A stretch of 23,994 bases of DNA from UBA7398 sp964632545 (GTDB lineage Bacteria > Actinomycetota > Actinomycetes > Nanopelagicales > Nanopelagicaceae). Shown piece by piece: positions 1-7,777 of the stretch. Each line of letters starts with the position of its first letter. The stretch's first letter is position 1. The translations under genes were made by a program, and so were the position numbers. The notes under the pieces were generated by a model. The model worked only from the letters and a program-made list of their open reading frames with translations, was not told the DNA's origin and ran no database searches. The stretch is from positions 1 to 23,994 of the forward strand of contig CAZWBQ010000016.1 of the NCBI GenBank assembly GCA_964632545.1, in the 5' to 3' direction.

Positions 1-55
1 CCACTGACCTCTTCCTTATCAGGGAAGCGCTCTAACCAGGCTGAGCTATAGGCCC
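1..55 (-). tRNA. ileT: tRNA-Ile (anticodon GAT), 3' part cut by window edge
   Basis: Read on the minus strand from position 55, the sequence begins with the acceptor strand GGGCCTA, followed by a D-arm (GCTC...GAGC) and a complete anticodon arm. The arm has stem CTTCC/GGAAG and loop CTGATAA, which gives anticodon GAT for isoleucine. The variable and T arms and the 3' end lie outside the window. A tRNA-Ile just downstream of gyrA is the standard actinobacterial arrangement, usually followed by tRNA-Ala. Whether CCA is encoded cannot be seen. The symbol is given by position and anticodon only. Confidence 0.95.
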
Positions 56-127
56 TTCTTTTCGCCCTGACCTTGATCAGTGCGAGGCGCAAGATTACCC
101 GAACAATTGGTAGCAACCAAAAGACCG
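56..127 (-). other. gyrA - tRNA-Ile spacer with a weak hairpin
   Basis: This 72-base spacer separates the gyrA stop from the tRNA. A short inverted repeat, TTGGT/ACCAA with a 4-base loop, lies at 107-120 just after gyrA. It has no long U-tract in the minus direction, so at best it is a weak terminator. No convincing promoter hexamers for the tRNA were found. The tRNA may be read through from gyrA or use a promoter I cannot recognise. Confidence 0.3.
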
Positions 128-2596
128 TTATTCCTCGCTTACTTTCGTTAGTGAAACGACAGTTATGCCATCGTTTAAGTTCACCAATCTAACTCCCATT
201 GTGTCGCGCCCAGTTTCACGTACTTGTAAAACTTCAGTTCGCATAACACTTCCACTAGATGTGATTGCCAAGATTTCGTCGCTCTCATTAACAATTAGTG
301 CGCCAACTAAAATTCCGCGCGAACCTTCGTCAATTTTCGCTGCTTTAACACCAATTCCACCGCGTCCTTGAGAACGATATTCTGAAAGTGGAGTTCGCTT
401 ACCAAAACCACCGTCAGTTGCTGTTAAAACAAACTGTTTAGCATCGTCTGCATTCTTTGGGATTGACACCATCGCTAACAGTTCGTCGTCTTTGCGGAAC
501 TTCATTCCAATTACACCAGTAGCCGATCTTCCCATTGGTCGCAGCGATTCATCATCGGCGGTAAATCTAAGCGACATTCCTTTGCGGGAAACCAATAACA
601 GTTCATCGGTTGAAGTTATTGCTGAAGCAGAAACAACTTCATCGCCATCTCGAAGTGAAATTGCAATAAGTCCGCCGGTGCGGTTTGAGTCGTATTCAAC
701 TAGTGGACTCTTCTTTACAACACCACTTCTAGTGGCAATTACTAAATGTGGTAGTGATTGATAATCTCTAATTCCAATTACAGAAGCAATGGTCTCGTTT
801 GGTTTGAAAGCTAATAAGTTTGCTACGTGTTGGCCACGCGCATCTCGACCGGCGTCTGGAAGCTCATGAACTTTAGCGCGATACACCCGACCTTGATTTG
901 TTAGGAACAATAACCAATCATGAGTTGAAGCTGTAAAGAAATGTTCCACAATGTCATCTTGTTTTAGCGCTGCACCTCGAACCCCTTTACCGCCGCGTTT
1001 TTGCGCGCGATAAGCATCGGCTTTGGTTCGTTTTGAGTATCCGCCGCGGGTAATTGTGACAACCACATCTTGGTCTGGGATTAAATCCTCAACTGATAAA
1101 TCAGTATCACCAGCAATAATTTGAGTTCGGCGATCATCGCCATATTTTTCTGCAAGTTCTAGAAGTTCATTTTTGATTATTGAACGTTGTTTTGCTGGGC
1201 TTATTAGAATTTCATTAAGTTCAATAATGTCTAACATTAACGCGTCATACTCATCAATAATTTTTTGTCGTTCTAAGGCAGCAAGTCGGCGTAATTGCAT
1301 ATCCAAAATTGCGTTGGCTTGAATTTCATCAACTTCGAGAAGTTTCATCAAACCTTCGCGAGCAGCATCAGAATTAGCACTCGCGCGAATCAATGCAATT
1401 ACTGCATCTAAGGCATCAAGAGCTTTTAAATAACCGCTTAAAATATGGGCGCGCTTCTCTTTTTCGCTTAAGCGATATTTAGTTCTGCGAACAATCACTT
1501 CAATTTGGTGATCAATGTAGTAACGAACGAATTCATTTAGTTTAAGAGTTCTAGGCACGCCATCAACAAGCGCCAACATATTTGCGCCAAACGAATCCTG
1601 TAATTGTGTTTGTTTATAAAGATTGTTTATGACAACTTTTGCTACCGCATCGTTTCGTAAAACTACAACTAAACGCTGACCTAAACGTTCATTGCCTTCA
1701 TCGCGGACATCAGCAATACCTTTAATTTTCCCATCTTTTACTAGCTCTGCGATTTTCAAAGCTAAATTATCTGGGTTTACTTGATATGGAAGTTCAGTTA
1801 CAACCAAACATGTTCGCTTGTTGATCTCTTCTACTTCAATTACTGCGCGCATAATGATGGAACCGCGACCAGTTCGATAAGCATCTTCAATACCTTTACG
1901 GCCAACTATTAAACCTTTAGTTGGGAAATCTGGACCTTTAACAATTCCGAGCATTGCGGTTAAAGAATCTTCAGGTGATGCATCAGGATTATCAAGCGCC
2001 CATTGCACAGCGCCACAAATTTCACGAAGGTTGTGCGGTGGAATATTTGTTGCCATGCCAACAGCGATTCCTGCGGAACCGTTAACTAATAAATTTGGAA
2101 AACGACTTGGTAGAACAACTGGTTCTTGAGATCTACCATCGTAGTTAGAAACGAAATCAACAGTGTCTTCATCGATATCGCGCATGATTTCCATAGCGAG
2201 TGGATCAAGTCGTGCCTCGGTGTAACGCATTGCAGCGGCTGGATCGTTTCCAGGTGAACCAAAGTTTCCATTTCCATCTACTAGTGGATAACGGAGCGAC
2301 CAATGTTGAGCTAATCGAACTAATGTGTCATAAATCGCGCCGTCGCCATGTGGATGGTAATTACCCATGACATCTCCGACGATGCGTGAAGATTTGTAAT
2401 AACCCTTATCTGGGCGATAACCGGCGTCGTACATTGCGTAAAGCACGCGGCGGTGAACTGGTTTTAACCCATCACGAATATCTGGAAGCGCGCGACCAAC
2501 AATTACGCTCATCGCATAGTCGAGATAAGAACGAGCCATCTCAACTTGTAGATCAACTACTTCTACACGATCAGTAATCGGTACTTGCTCTTCCAA
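128..2596 (-). CDS. gyrA: DNA gyrase subunit A
   Basis: The A subunit of DNA gyrase cuts and rejoins DNA during ATP-driven negative supercoiling, in an A2B2 complex with GyrB. The protein has 822 residues, normal for the family. The catalytic tyrosine is Y125 in AAMRYTEARL, and a GyrA box (QKRGGKG, residues 532-538) opens the C-terminal DNA-wrapping domain. The start is TTG at 2596. It is chosen because the protein aligns from there and a strong AGGAGAA ribosome site sits 6 bases upstream. The gene follows gyrB after 22 bases, so the two form an operon. In the quinolone-resistance-determining region the residue equivalent to E. coli Ser83 is Gly86, while Asp90 (E. coli Asp87) is kept. Confidence 0.98.
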   Translation of the reverse strand: MEEQVPITDRVEVVDLQVEMARSYLDYAMSVIVGRALPDIRDGLKPVHRRVLYAMYDAGYRPDKGYYKSSRIVGDVMGNYHPHGDGAIYDTLVRLAQHWSLRYPLVDGNGNFGSPGNDPAAAMRYTEARLDPLAMEIMRDIDEDTVDFVSNYDGRSQEPVVLPSRFPNLLVNGSAGIAVGMATNIPPHNLREICGAVQWALDNPDASPEDSLTAMLGIVKGPDFPTKGLIVGRKGIEDAYRTGRGSIIMRAVIEVEEINKRTCLVVTELPYQVNPDNLALKIAELVKDGKIKGIADVRDEGNERLGQRLVVVLRNDAVAKVVINNLYKQTQLQDSFGANMLALVDGVPRTLKLNEFVRYYIDHQIEVIVRRTKYRLSEKEKRAHILSGYLKALDALDAVIALIRASANSDAAREGLMKLLEVDEIQANAILDMQLRRLAALERQKIIDEYDALMLDIIELNEILISPAKQRSIIKNELLELAEKYGDDRRTQIIAGDTDLSVEDLIPDQDVVVTITRGGYSKRTKADAYRAQKRGGKGVRGAALKQDDIVEHFFTASTHDWLLFLTNQGRVYRAKVHELPDAGRDARGQHVANLLAFKPNETIASVIGIRDYQSLPHLVIATRSGVVKKSPLVEYDSNRTGGLIAISLRDGDEVVSASAITSTDELLLVSRKGMSLRFTADDESLRPMGRSATGVIGMKFRKDDELLAMVSIPKNADDAKQFVLTATDGGFGKRTPLSEYRSQGRGGIGVKAAKIDEGSRGILVGALIVNESDEILAITSSGSVMRTEVLQVRETGRDTMGVRLVNLNDGITVVSLTKVSEE

Positions 2597-2600
2597 TTTA

Positions 2601-2607
2601 TTCTCCT
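2601..2607 (-). promoter_or_regulatory. ribosome binding site fixing the TTG start of gyrA
   Basis: AGGAGAA on the minus strand lies 6 bases before the TTG codon at 2596. It is a near-perfect Shine-Dalgarno site and supports TTG rather than a later ATG as the gyrA start. It falls in the 22-base gyrB-gyrA gap. Confidence 0.75.
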
Positions 2608-2618
2608 GGTTTCGGTTA

Positions 2619-4598
2619 TTAAATATCTAAGAAACGAACATCTTTAGCGTTGCGTTGAATAAAATTACGGCGTTGCTCAACATCTTCACCCATTAAAACT
2701 GAGAAAAGATCATCCGCCGCTGCGGCATCTTGTAAAGTCACTTGCATTAATACTCGGTGCGCTGGATCCATAGTGGTATCCCATAATTCCTTTGCAGGCA
2801 TCTCACCTAAACCTTTAAAGCGTTGAATTCCATCTTCTTTAGGTAATCGTTTACCAGCATCAATGCCTATTTTTATTAATCCGTCTCGTTCTTTATCTGA
2901 GAATGCATATTGGACTGGCTCTTTACCGCCCCACTTAATTTTATAAAGTGGTGGTTGCGCTAAATAAACAAAGCCTTGCTCGATTAATGGTCGCATGAAT
3001 CTAAATAATAAAGTTAGTAAAAGTGTGCGGATATGTTGTCCGTCAACATCAGCATCGGCCATCAAAATAATTTTATGGTAACGGAGTTTTGCGACATCGA
3101 AATCTTCATGGATGCCAGTTCCGAGCGCAGTGATTAACGCTTGTACTTCGTTGTTTTGAAGAACGCGATCAATCCGAGCTTTTTCTACATTCAATATTTT
3201 TCCGCGGATTGGAAGCACTGCTTGGTTTCGTGAGTCACGTCCACCTTTTGTTGAGCCACCAGCGGAATCACCTTCAACAATATAAAGTTCGCATTTTTCT
3301 GGTTCAGTCCATTGGCAATCCGCTAATTTTCCAGGCATCCCGCGGCCTTCTAATAATCCTTTACGACTTCTTGATAAATCGCGAGCTTTTCGTGCAGCAA
3401 CACGTGCTGCAGCCGCGTCGATACATTTACGTACGATTTCTTTACCTTCAGTTGGATTTCGTTCAAACCAAGAACCTAAGTTGTCGTTCACTGATTTTTG
3501 CACGAAAGATTTAGCTTCTGTATTACCTAATTTTGTTTTTGTTTGACCTTCAAATTGGGGTTCTGCCATTTTTATAGAGACAATTGCAGTTAAACCTTCA
3601 CGTACATCATCTCCCGTAAGGCGATCTTCTTTTTTGCGAATATAACCCCAATCTTCACCAAATTTATTTATTAGTGAAGTTAAGGAAGTTCGGAATCCTT
3701 CTTCGTGAGTTCCACCTTCTTGAGTGTTAATAGTGTTAGCGAAAGTGTAAACAGATTCAGTAAATCCAGTATTCCATTGCATAGCTATTTCGAGCGACAT
3801 TTTCTGTTTTAAATCTTCGCCACCAAAAGAGATAATAGATTTATGACCTTCGCCTTTAGTTAAATTTAAGTGTTTAACAAAATCGGAAATTCCACCAGGG
3901 TAGTTGAATTTAATAAATAGTGGTTCGCCATTTTCATCTACATGGCCTGGTCGTTCGTCTTTGAGTGAGAGTGTTAAGCCTTTATTTAAGAAGGACATTT
4001 CACGGAAGCGCGCAGATAAAATTTCAAAAGAAAAATCAGTGGTCTCAAAAATTTCTTCGGATGGCCAGAATGTAACTTGTGTGCCAGTTTTTTCAGTAGC
4101 AACACCTTTTTTAAGTTGGGCTTGTGGTACACCTAGTTTGTAATTTTGGCTCCAGAAAAAACCATCCCTTTGCACGATGACTTCTAAATCTTGGCTAAGT
4201 GCGTTCACAACTGAAACACCAACTCCATGTAAGCCACCAGAAACCGAGTACCCGCCGTCGCCAAATTTTCCGCCTGCATGCAAAACAGTAAGCACAACTT
4301 CTAGCGCTGGTTTTTTTTCAATTGGGTGCATGTCGACTGGAATACCGCGGCCGTTATCAATTACTTGCACGCCACTGTTTTCTAAAAGTGTTACTGATAT
4401 TTCATCGCAATAACCAGCAAGAGCTTCATCTACTGAGTTATCAACAATTTCATAAACTAAATGGTGAAGTCCGCGCTCTCCAGTTGAGCCGATATACATT
4501 CCAGGACGTTTTCGAACTGCTTCAAGCCCCTCAAGAACTGTGATCGCACTAGCGTCGTACGCTTTTGCGTTCTCTTTCTTAGGGGTTTGGGTTGGCAC
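2619..4598 (-). CDS. gyrB: DNA gyrase subunit B
   Basis: The ATPase subunit of DNA gyrase, 659 residues. The N-terminal GHKL domain has catalytic E50 and N54 in EIVDNSVDEA, then DNGRGIP (81-87) and GGLHGVGVS (121-129). The transducer lysine loop QTKTKLGN is at 352-359. The Toprim domain follows, with EGDSAGGS (E442) and DADVDG (D515, D517, D519) as metal ligands. The C-terminus RRNFIQRNAKDVRFLDI is typical of the family. The length fits the shorter Gram-positive GyrB, without the proteobacterial Toprim insertion. The start is GTG at 4598 with an AAAGG site about 8 bases upstream. A 193-base leader separates it from the DUF721 gene, so it may have its own promoter. Confidence 0.98.
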   Translation of the reverse strand: MPTQTPKKENAKAYDASAITVLEGLEAVRKRPGMYIGSTGERGLHHLVYEIVDNSVDEALAGYCDEISVTLLENSGVQVIDNGRGIPVDMHPIEKKPALEVVLTVLHAGGKFGDGGYSVSGGLHGVGVSVVNALSQDLEVIVQRDGFFWSQNYKLGVPQAQLKKGVATEKTGTQVTFWPSEEIFETTDFSFEILSARFREMSFLNKGLTLSLKDERPGHVDENGEPLFIKFNYPGGISDFVKHLNLTKGEGHKSIISFGGEDLKQKMSLEIAMQWNTGFTESVYTFANTINTQEGGTHEEGFRTSLTSLINKFGEDWGYIRKKEDRLTGDDVREGLTAIVSIKMAEPQFEGQTKTKLGNTEAKSFVQKSVNDNLGSWFERNPTEGKEIVRKCIDAAAARVAARKARDLSRSRKGLLEGRGMPGKLADCQWTEPEKCELYIVEGDSAGGSTKGGRDSRNQAVLPIRGKILNVEKARIDRVLQNNEVQALITALGTGIHEDFDVAKLRYHKIILMADADVDGQHIRTLLLTLLFRFMRPLIEQGFVYLAQPPLYKIKWGGKEPVQYAFSDKERDGLIKIGIDAGKRLPKEDGIQRFKGLGEMPAKELWDTTMDPAHRVLMQVTLQDAAAADDLFSVLMGEDVEQRRNFIQRNAKDVRFLDI

Positions 4599-4791
4599 TT
4601 AGACGCCTTTCATAACGGTTTACAGTTCAGGTGGTTTTGAGCTCAGACCTGTTATAGCCAAACCTCGTCAGTTTTTGCTGGGGTTCAACCCGTAATCCTA
4701 GTGGGTTTTTAAAACTGTGATAGCCCAAAAAAGCCTTCTGTGGTGGATTAGGGCGATTATCAAGCGAAAGGTGAGGTTCCCTACTAGGTGG
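4599..4791 (-). other. gyrB leader region, possible promoter area
   Basis: This is the longest gap in the dnaA-to-gyrA arm, where neighbouring genes are spaced from about 20 bases down to overlaps, so it probably holds a gyrB promoter. On the minus strand I see a TATAAC hexamer about 60 bases upstream of the GTG start and an 11-bp dyad (GGGTTCAACCC, 4681-4691). The TTGAAC within the dyad is 26 bases from TATAAC, too far for a sigma-70 pair, so no specific promoter is called. No open frame of note is present. Confidence 0.35.
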
Positions 4792-5259
4792 CTAACCGTA
4801 AGTGTCCCTCGGCCCCTTTGATCCCCGGATTGTTCGGAGTCCACGTTTCCAAGATGGAGCATTTGGTCCGATCACCACTAACTCCTCAACTAAAGCTCCG
4901 GGCGCGCTTTGTTGGAGAGTTTTTAATAACTCGTTAGAAATTAATCTGAGTTGAGTTGCCCAAGCGGTTGATGATGTTTGAATTGTTAGTTTTCCATCTA
5001 ACAAAGTGATTGGGTTTGAATGTTGTGCAATTTCATCTCCAACAACTTTCTGCCAATCGCTAAATAAATTACCTTCTGCGATTCCTTGTCGCCAATCCCG
5101 ATTGGTAATAATTTCATTAAAAACCGAACTTAATGGTTGTGGGTCTGAAATATTTATTCGTTCATCAACTTCTATAACTCTTCTTGGTTTTTTGATTTGC
5201 GTTTTGTAAGCACGAAATAATTCTCGCGCAATATCGCGTTTTGGTTTTGGTTCGTTCAT
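4792..5259 (-). CDS. DciA-like DUF721 protein
   Basis: A 155-residue protein in the recF-gyrB slot, the place of Rv0004 in M. tuberculosis. The DUF721 core runs from about residue 40 to 135, with a conserved pattern around FSDWQKVVGDEIAQHSNP and a following segment with LTIQTSSTAWATQLRLIS. DciA proteins of this family load the replicative helicase in bacteria that lack DnaC or DnaI; actinobacterial members are thought to do the same. The N-terminus is basic (KPKRDIARELFRAYKTQ), which is common in this group and may contact DNA. The ATG overlaps the recF TGA as ATGA, indicating translational coupling. The family call is firm; the helicase-loader role is transferred from homologues. Confidence 0.85.
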   Translation of the reverse strand: MNEPKPKRDIARELFRAYKTQIKKPRRVIEVDERINISDPQPLSSVFNEIITNRDWRQGIAEGNLFSDWQKVVGDEIAQHSNPITLLDGKLTIQTSSTAWATQLRLISNELLKTLQQSAPGALVEELVVIGPNAPSWKRGLRTIRGSKGPRDTYG

Positions 5260-6344
5260 AACTCTTTAACCGATCCAGATTTAACTAAAAACCTAATCCC
5301 GTTAAGATTTTTTGGAAGGTCGCTTTCAACTGCCACTGTAATAAAGGTTTGCTCGGCCTCTTCCGCAAGTTGTACTAACTTCTCTCTACGTGCCTCGTCT
5401 AACTCAGAAAATACATCATCTAAAATTAATATTGGACGGTTTCCTTCTTCTTTTAATAATTGGAAAGAAGCTAACCGAAGTGCTAGCGCAATAGACCAAG
5501 ACTCCCCGTGGCTTGCATAGCCTTTAACTTGATGGTCTCCTAATGAAAGTAGAACGTCATCGCGGTGTGGTCCAATTAAAGTAATTCCGCGGTCGCGCTC
5601 TTGATCCCTCACTTCATAAAGTTTTAATTTGAGTAGTTCTTGATTTAATTCACGGTTGTTGGAAAGGTTTTCTATATTAGATTTGTAGGTTATTCCCGCT
5701 AGTTTTTTCTCTGCTAAGTTTTTGTAAGCTGTGATGAAATAAGGCTTTAAGGTGTGAATTAATTCAACTCGGTTAGCAACTAGTTCAGCTCCAAATTTAA
5801 TTAAGTGCTCATCCCAAGGTTCTAAGGTTTGGGTTGATGCTCGGCTTTTTAATAAAGCATTCCGCTGTTTTAGCGCTCTCTCGTAATCTGTAATTACCCC
5901 AGACATTCTTGGATTTCGTTGAATGAGTAATTGGTCAATAAATGCCCGGCGTTCATTTGGATCGCCGCGAACCAAATCTAAATCTTCTGGTGAGAATGCT
6001 ATAGCTTGTGTAATTCCTAATATTTCTTTCTGGCTTCTTACTGGGTTTTGATTAACTTTAGCTCGGTTTGCTTTATTTGTGTTTATTTCTAACTCTATTA
6101 ATTGAGAGCGGTCGTCTTGTAAAACTTTCGCTCGAATATATGCCCGCTCAGCCCCAAGTTTTATAAGCGGTATGTCTTGTGAAACTCGGTGAGAAGAGAG
6201 TAGTGATAAATACATTATCGCTTCAATAATGTTGGTTTTACCTTCACCGTTATCCCCGATAAAAATTGTTTGTTTAGTTTTTAATGGCAGCTCTAAAACT
6301 TTATAAGATCGGAAATCTTGCAAAGATAGGTGTGTTATGTGCAC
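5256..6344 (-). CDS. recF: DNA replication/repair ATPase RecF
   Basis: An SMC-like ATPase that acts with RecO and RecR to load RecA at gapped DNA and helps stalled forks. It has 362 residues. Walker A is GDNGEGKTN (30-38), GPHRDD is at 258-263, the ABC-type signature region is ASHGESWSIALALR (277-290) and Walker B is ILILDD (305-310). The start is GTG at 6344, 20 bases after the dnaN stop. No clear Shine-Dalgarno is visible, so translation probably depends on coupling to dnaN. The gnd gene found between dnaN and recF in some actinobacteria is absent. Confidence 0.97.
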   Translation of the reverse strand: MHITHLSLQDFRSYKVLELPLKTKQTIFIGDNGEGKTNIIEAIMYLSLLSSHRVSQDIPLIKLGAERAYIRAKVLQDDRSQLIELEINTNKANRAKVNQNPVRSQKEILGITQAIAFSPEDLDLVRGDPNERRAFIDQLLIQRNPRMSGVITDYERALKQRNALLKSRASTQTLEPWDEHLIKFGAELVANRVELIHTLKPYFITAYKNLAEKKLAGITYKSNIENLSNNRELNQELLKLKLYEVRDQERDRGITLIGPHRDDVLLSLGDHQVKGYASHGESWSIALALRLASFQLLKEEGNRPILILDDVFSELDEARREKLVQLAEEAEQTFITVAVESDLPKNLNGIRFLVKSGSVKEL

Positions 6345-6364
6345 GACGATTTAACTTTTAAAAG

Positions 6365-7492
6365 TTATGACGCGTATCGCATAGGCATTAACAAGTACCG
6401 ATAATTATCGGCTGTTGGGCCATCTTTCTCGTTTTTGCCAGATAACACTGCTGGTTTATTGGAACCAGTGAATGCAATATGCACAAATGGTGTTCCGACT
6501 GCATGTAGTCCGTCCATTAAGAAAGTTGGGTTGAAAGCAATATCAATTGCTTCTCCGTTGTAAATTATGGATAACTCTTCTGTTGCTTGTGCTTCTTCAC
6601 CAGCGCCAGCTTCTAATTGGAGTTTTGAATCGGCGAAACGTAATCGAAGTGGCACGGTTTTATCGGTTACTAGCGCAACTCGGCGGACTGAGTCTAGAAA
6701 TTGTGCAACTTCGATTGTTGCTTGCGCAATACTTTCACTTGGAAGTAAGTGTCGGTACGGTGGGAATGTTCCATCTAACATTCTTGATGTCATAGTTTTT
6801 GCTTCACTTGCGAAACCCACAAGTCGTTCTGTTGCTGTTATTGGTGCAATTGCTAAAGAAACTTGAGTTACTCCTATTAGGGATTTCGCAGCATCAGCTA
6901 GGGTGCGGGCGCGCAACAATGCAGAGGTTGCTATATCTGTGTTGTTTGGTTGCCATTGGATTTCGCGCACCGCAAGCCGATATCTATCGGTTGCAGCTAA
7001 CGTGATTGTTTCTTTATTAATATCAACATGAATACCAGTAAGTGTTGGAAGTGAATCATCTTTTCCAGCAGCAATCGCTACTTGGTTTATGGCAGTTGCG
7101 AACACATCGCTTGCGATAAACCCAGAGTTTTCTGGCATGGTGGGAAGGTTTGGATATTCATTTATAGGCAAGGTTGGTAGTGTGAATTTGGCTGTTCCGG
7201 ATGTAACTAAAACTCGGTTGCTATCTAAAACAAATGAAACTGGTTTGTTTGGGAGAGATCTGGCTATTTCAGCAAGCAGCCGTCCTGGAACTAAAACTTT
7301 TCCTTTTTCTTTAATATCTGCATTGAAAGAAGATTTAGCTGCGGTTTCTAAATCTGACGCGGAAAGTGTTATCTCATTACCAACATCAATCACGATTCCC
7401 AATAAAGCAGTCATTATTGGGCGCGATGAAAGGCTGCGTGAAACCCAATTAACGCTCTCTGTTAATACATTGCTTTCGACTGTGAACTTCAT
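6365..7492 (-). CDS. dnaN: DNA polymerase III beta sliding clamp
   Basis: The ring-shaped processivity clamp of the replicative polymerase and the docking site for repair enzymes. Its 375 residues match the usual three-domain clamp. The N-terminus MKFTVESNVLTESVNWVSR and the C-terminal YRYLLMPMR are recognisable family ends. The C-terminus carries three extra residues (YAS) after MPMR. The ATG start is at 7492 and the only upstream purine-rich element is a weak AGG. The gene lies 277 bases downstream of dnaA, across the origin segment. Confidence 0.97.
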   Translation of the reverse strand: MKFTVESNVLTESVNWVSRSLSSRPIMTALLGIVIDVGNEITLSASDLETAAKSSFNADIKEKGKVLVPGRLLAEIARSLPNKPVSFVLDSNRVLVTSGTAKFTLPTLPINEYPNLPTMPENSGFIASDVFATAINQVAIAAGKDDSLPTLTGIHVDINKETITLAATDRYRLAVREIQWQPNNTDIATSALLRARTLADAAKSLIGVTQVSLAIAPITATERLVGFASEAKTMTSRMLDGTFPPYRHLLPSESIAQATIEVAQFLDSVRRVALVTDKTVPLRLRFADSKLQLEAGAGEEAQATEELSIIYNGEAIDIAFNPTFLMDGLHAVGTPFVHIAFTGSNKPAVLSGKNEKDGPTADNYRYLLMPMRYAS

Positions 7493-7630
7493 AAAGTAAA
7501 CCTAATGTGCGAAGCTGGTTCGCGCACAACCCTTTCTCTATATATAAAGATATTCGTAGTAACTAGAGTTGATTTCTGTGGGTAACCTTAATAAACGCAG
7601 GTCAACCACTAGATCTACTCCTTTTAACCT

Positions 7631-7661
7631 TGTGGGTAGGTAGTGGATAGAGAGTGGATAA
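7631..7661. repeat. three tandem degenerate DnaA boxes at 11-bp period
   Basis: TGTGGGTAG (7631), AGTGGATAG (7642) and AGTGGATAA (7653) start exactly 11 bases apart in the same orientation. Against TGTGGATAA they carry two, two and one mismatches. The spacing is about one helical turn, which would put bound DnaA molecules on one face of the DNA. Confidence 0.6.
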
Positions 7662-7721
7662 CAATTTTAAAGCGCTACCTTTAAAAAATACCCACCAGCT
7701 ATACACACTTAATAACTGAGG

Positions 7722-7740
7722 TTATCCACAGTTATCCACA
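7722..7740. repeat. tandem pair of perfect DnaA boxes
   Basis: Two exact TTATCCACA boxes lie head to tail with starts 10 bases apart. They sit directly beside the AT-rich core and about 30 bases from the dnaA stop codon. A close tandem pair next to AT-rich DNA is the usual place where DnaA starts strand opening. Confidence 0.85.
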
Positions 7741-7743
7741 AGT

Positions 7744-7777
7744 TACCCCCAGGCTGGGGGTATACAGGGTTACCCCC
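7744..7777. repeat. interlocking inverted repeats at the dnaA 3' end
   Basis: Three 7-base blocks alternate: TACCCCC (7744-7750), GGGGGTA (7756-7762) and TACCCCC (7771-7777). The middle block can pair perfectly with either neighbour, giving a 7-bp stem with a 5-base loop or a 7-bp stem with an 8-base loop. The dnaA stop codon (7770-7772) and last two sense codons are part of the right-hand arm. There is no T-tract on either side, so this is not a classical terminator. It could end or stabilise dnaA mRNA, or act in the origin. Confidence 0.6.

Larger units (their letters stand above)
7493..7769. other. oriC segment between dnaA and dnaN
   Basis: A non-coding, AT-rich stretch with many DnaA boxes, as expected for the main actinobacterial origin. 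Perfect TTATCCACA boxes occur at 7722-7730 and 7732-7740. Near-matches on the other strand are at 7577-7585 (TGTGGGTAA) and 7653-7661 (AGTGGATAA), with weaker ones at 7631-7639 and 7642-7650. The boxes on the left and right point toward each other across an AT-rich core at about 7662-7721. A second AT-rich patch (CTATATATAAAGATATT) lies at 7538-7554. No open reading frame or transcription terminator with a U-tract was found. Confidence 0.85.

Noticed and set aside
3401..3406. CACGTG inside gyrB as a further parS
   Set aside because: The flanks (GCAACACGTGCTGC) do not match the GTTTC/GAAAC arms.
4599..4613. Tiny ORF ATG AAA GGC GTC TAA directly before the gyrB GTG
   Set aside because: It abuts gyrB in frame and could be a leader peptide, but the same bases supply the AAAGG ribosome site and there is no other support.
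7089..7499. 136-codon open frame on the plus strand
   Set aside because: It lies entirely antisense to the unambiguous dnaN gene and resembles no protein family.
7656..7667. GGATAACAATTT, resembling part of the E. coli lac operator
   Set aside because: It arises from the degenerate DnaA box AGTGGATAA followed by an AT-rich stretch; the flanks show no lac or vector sequence.
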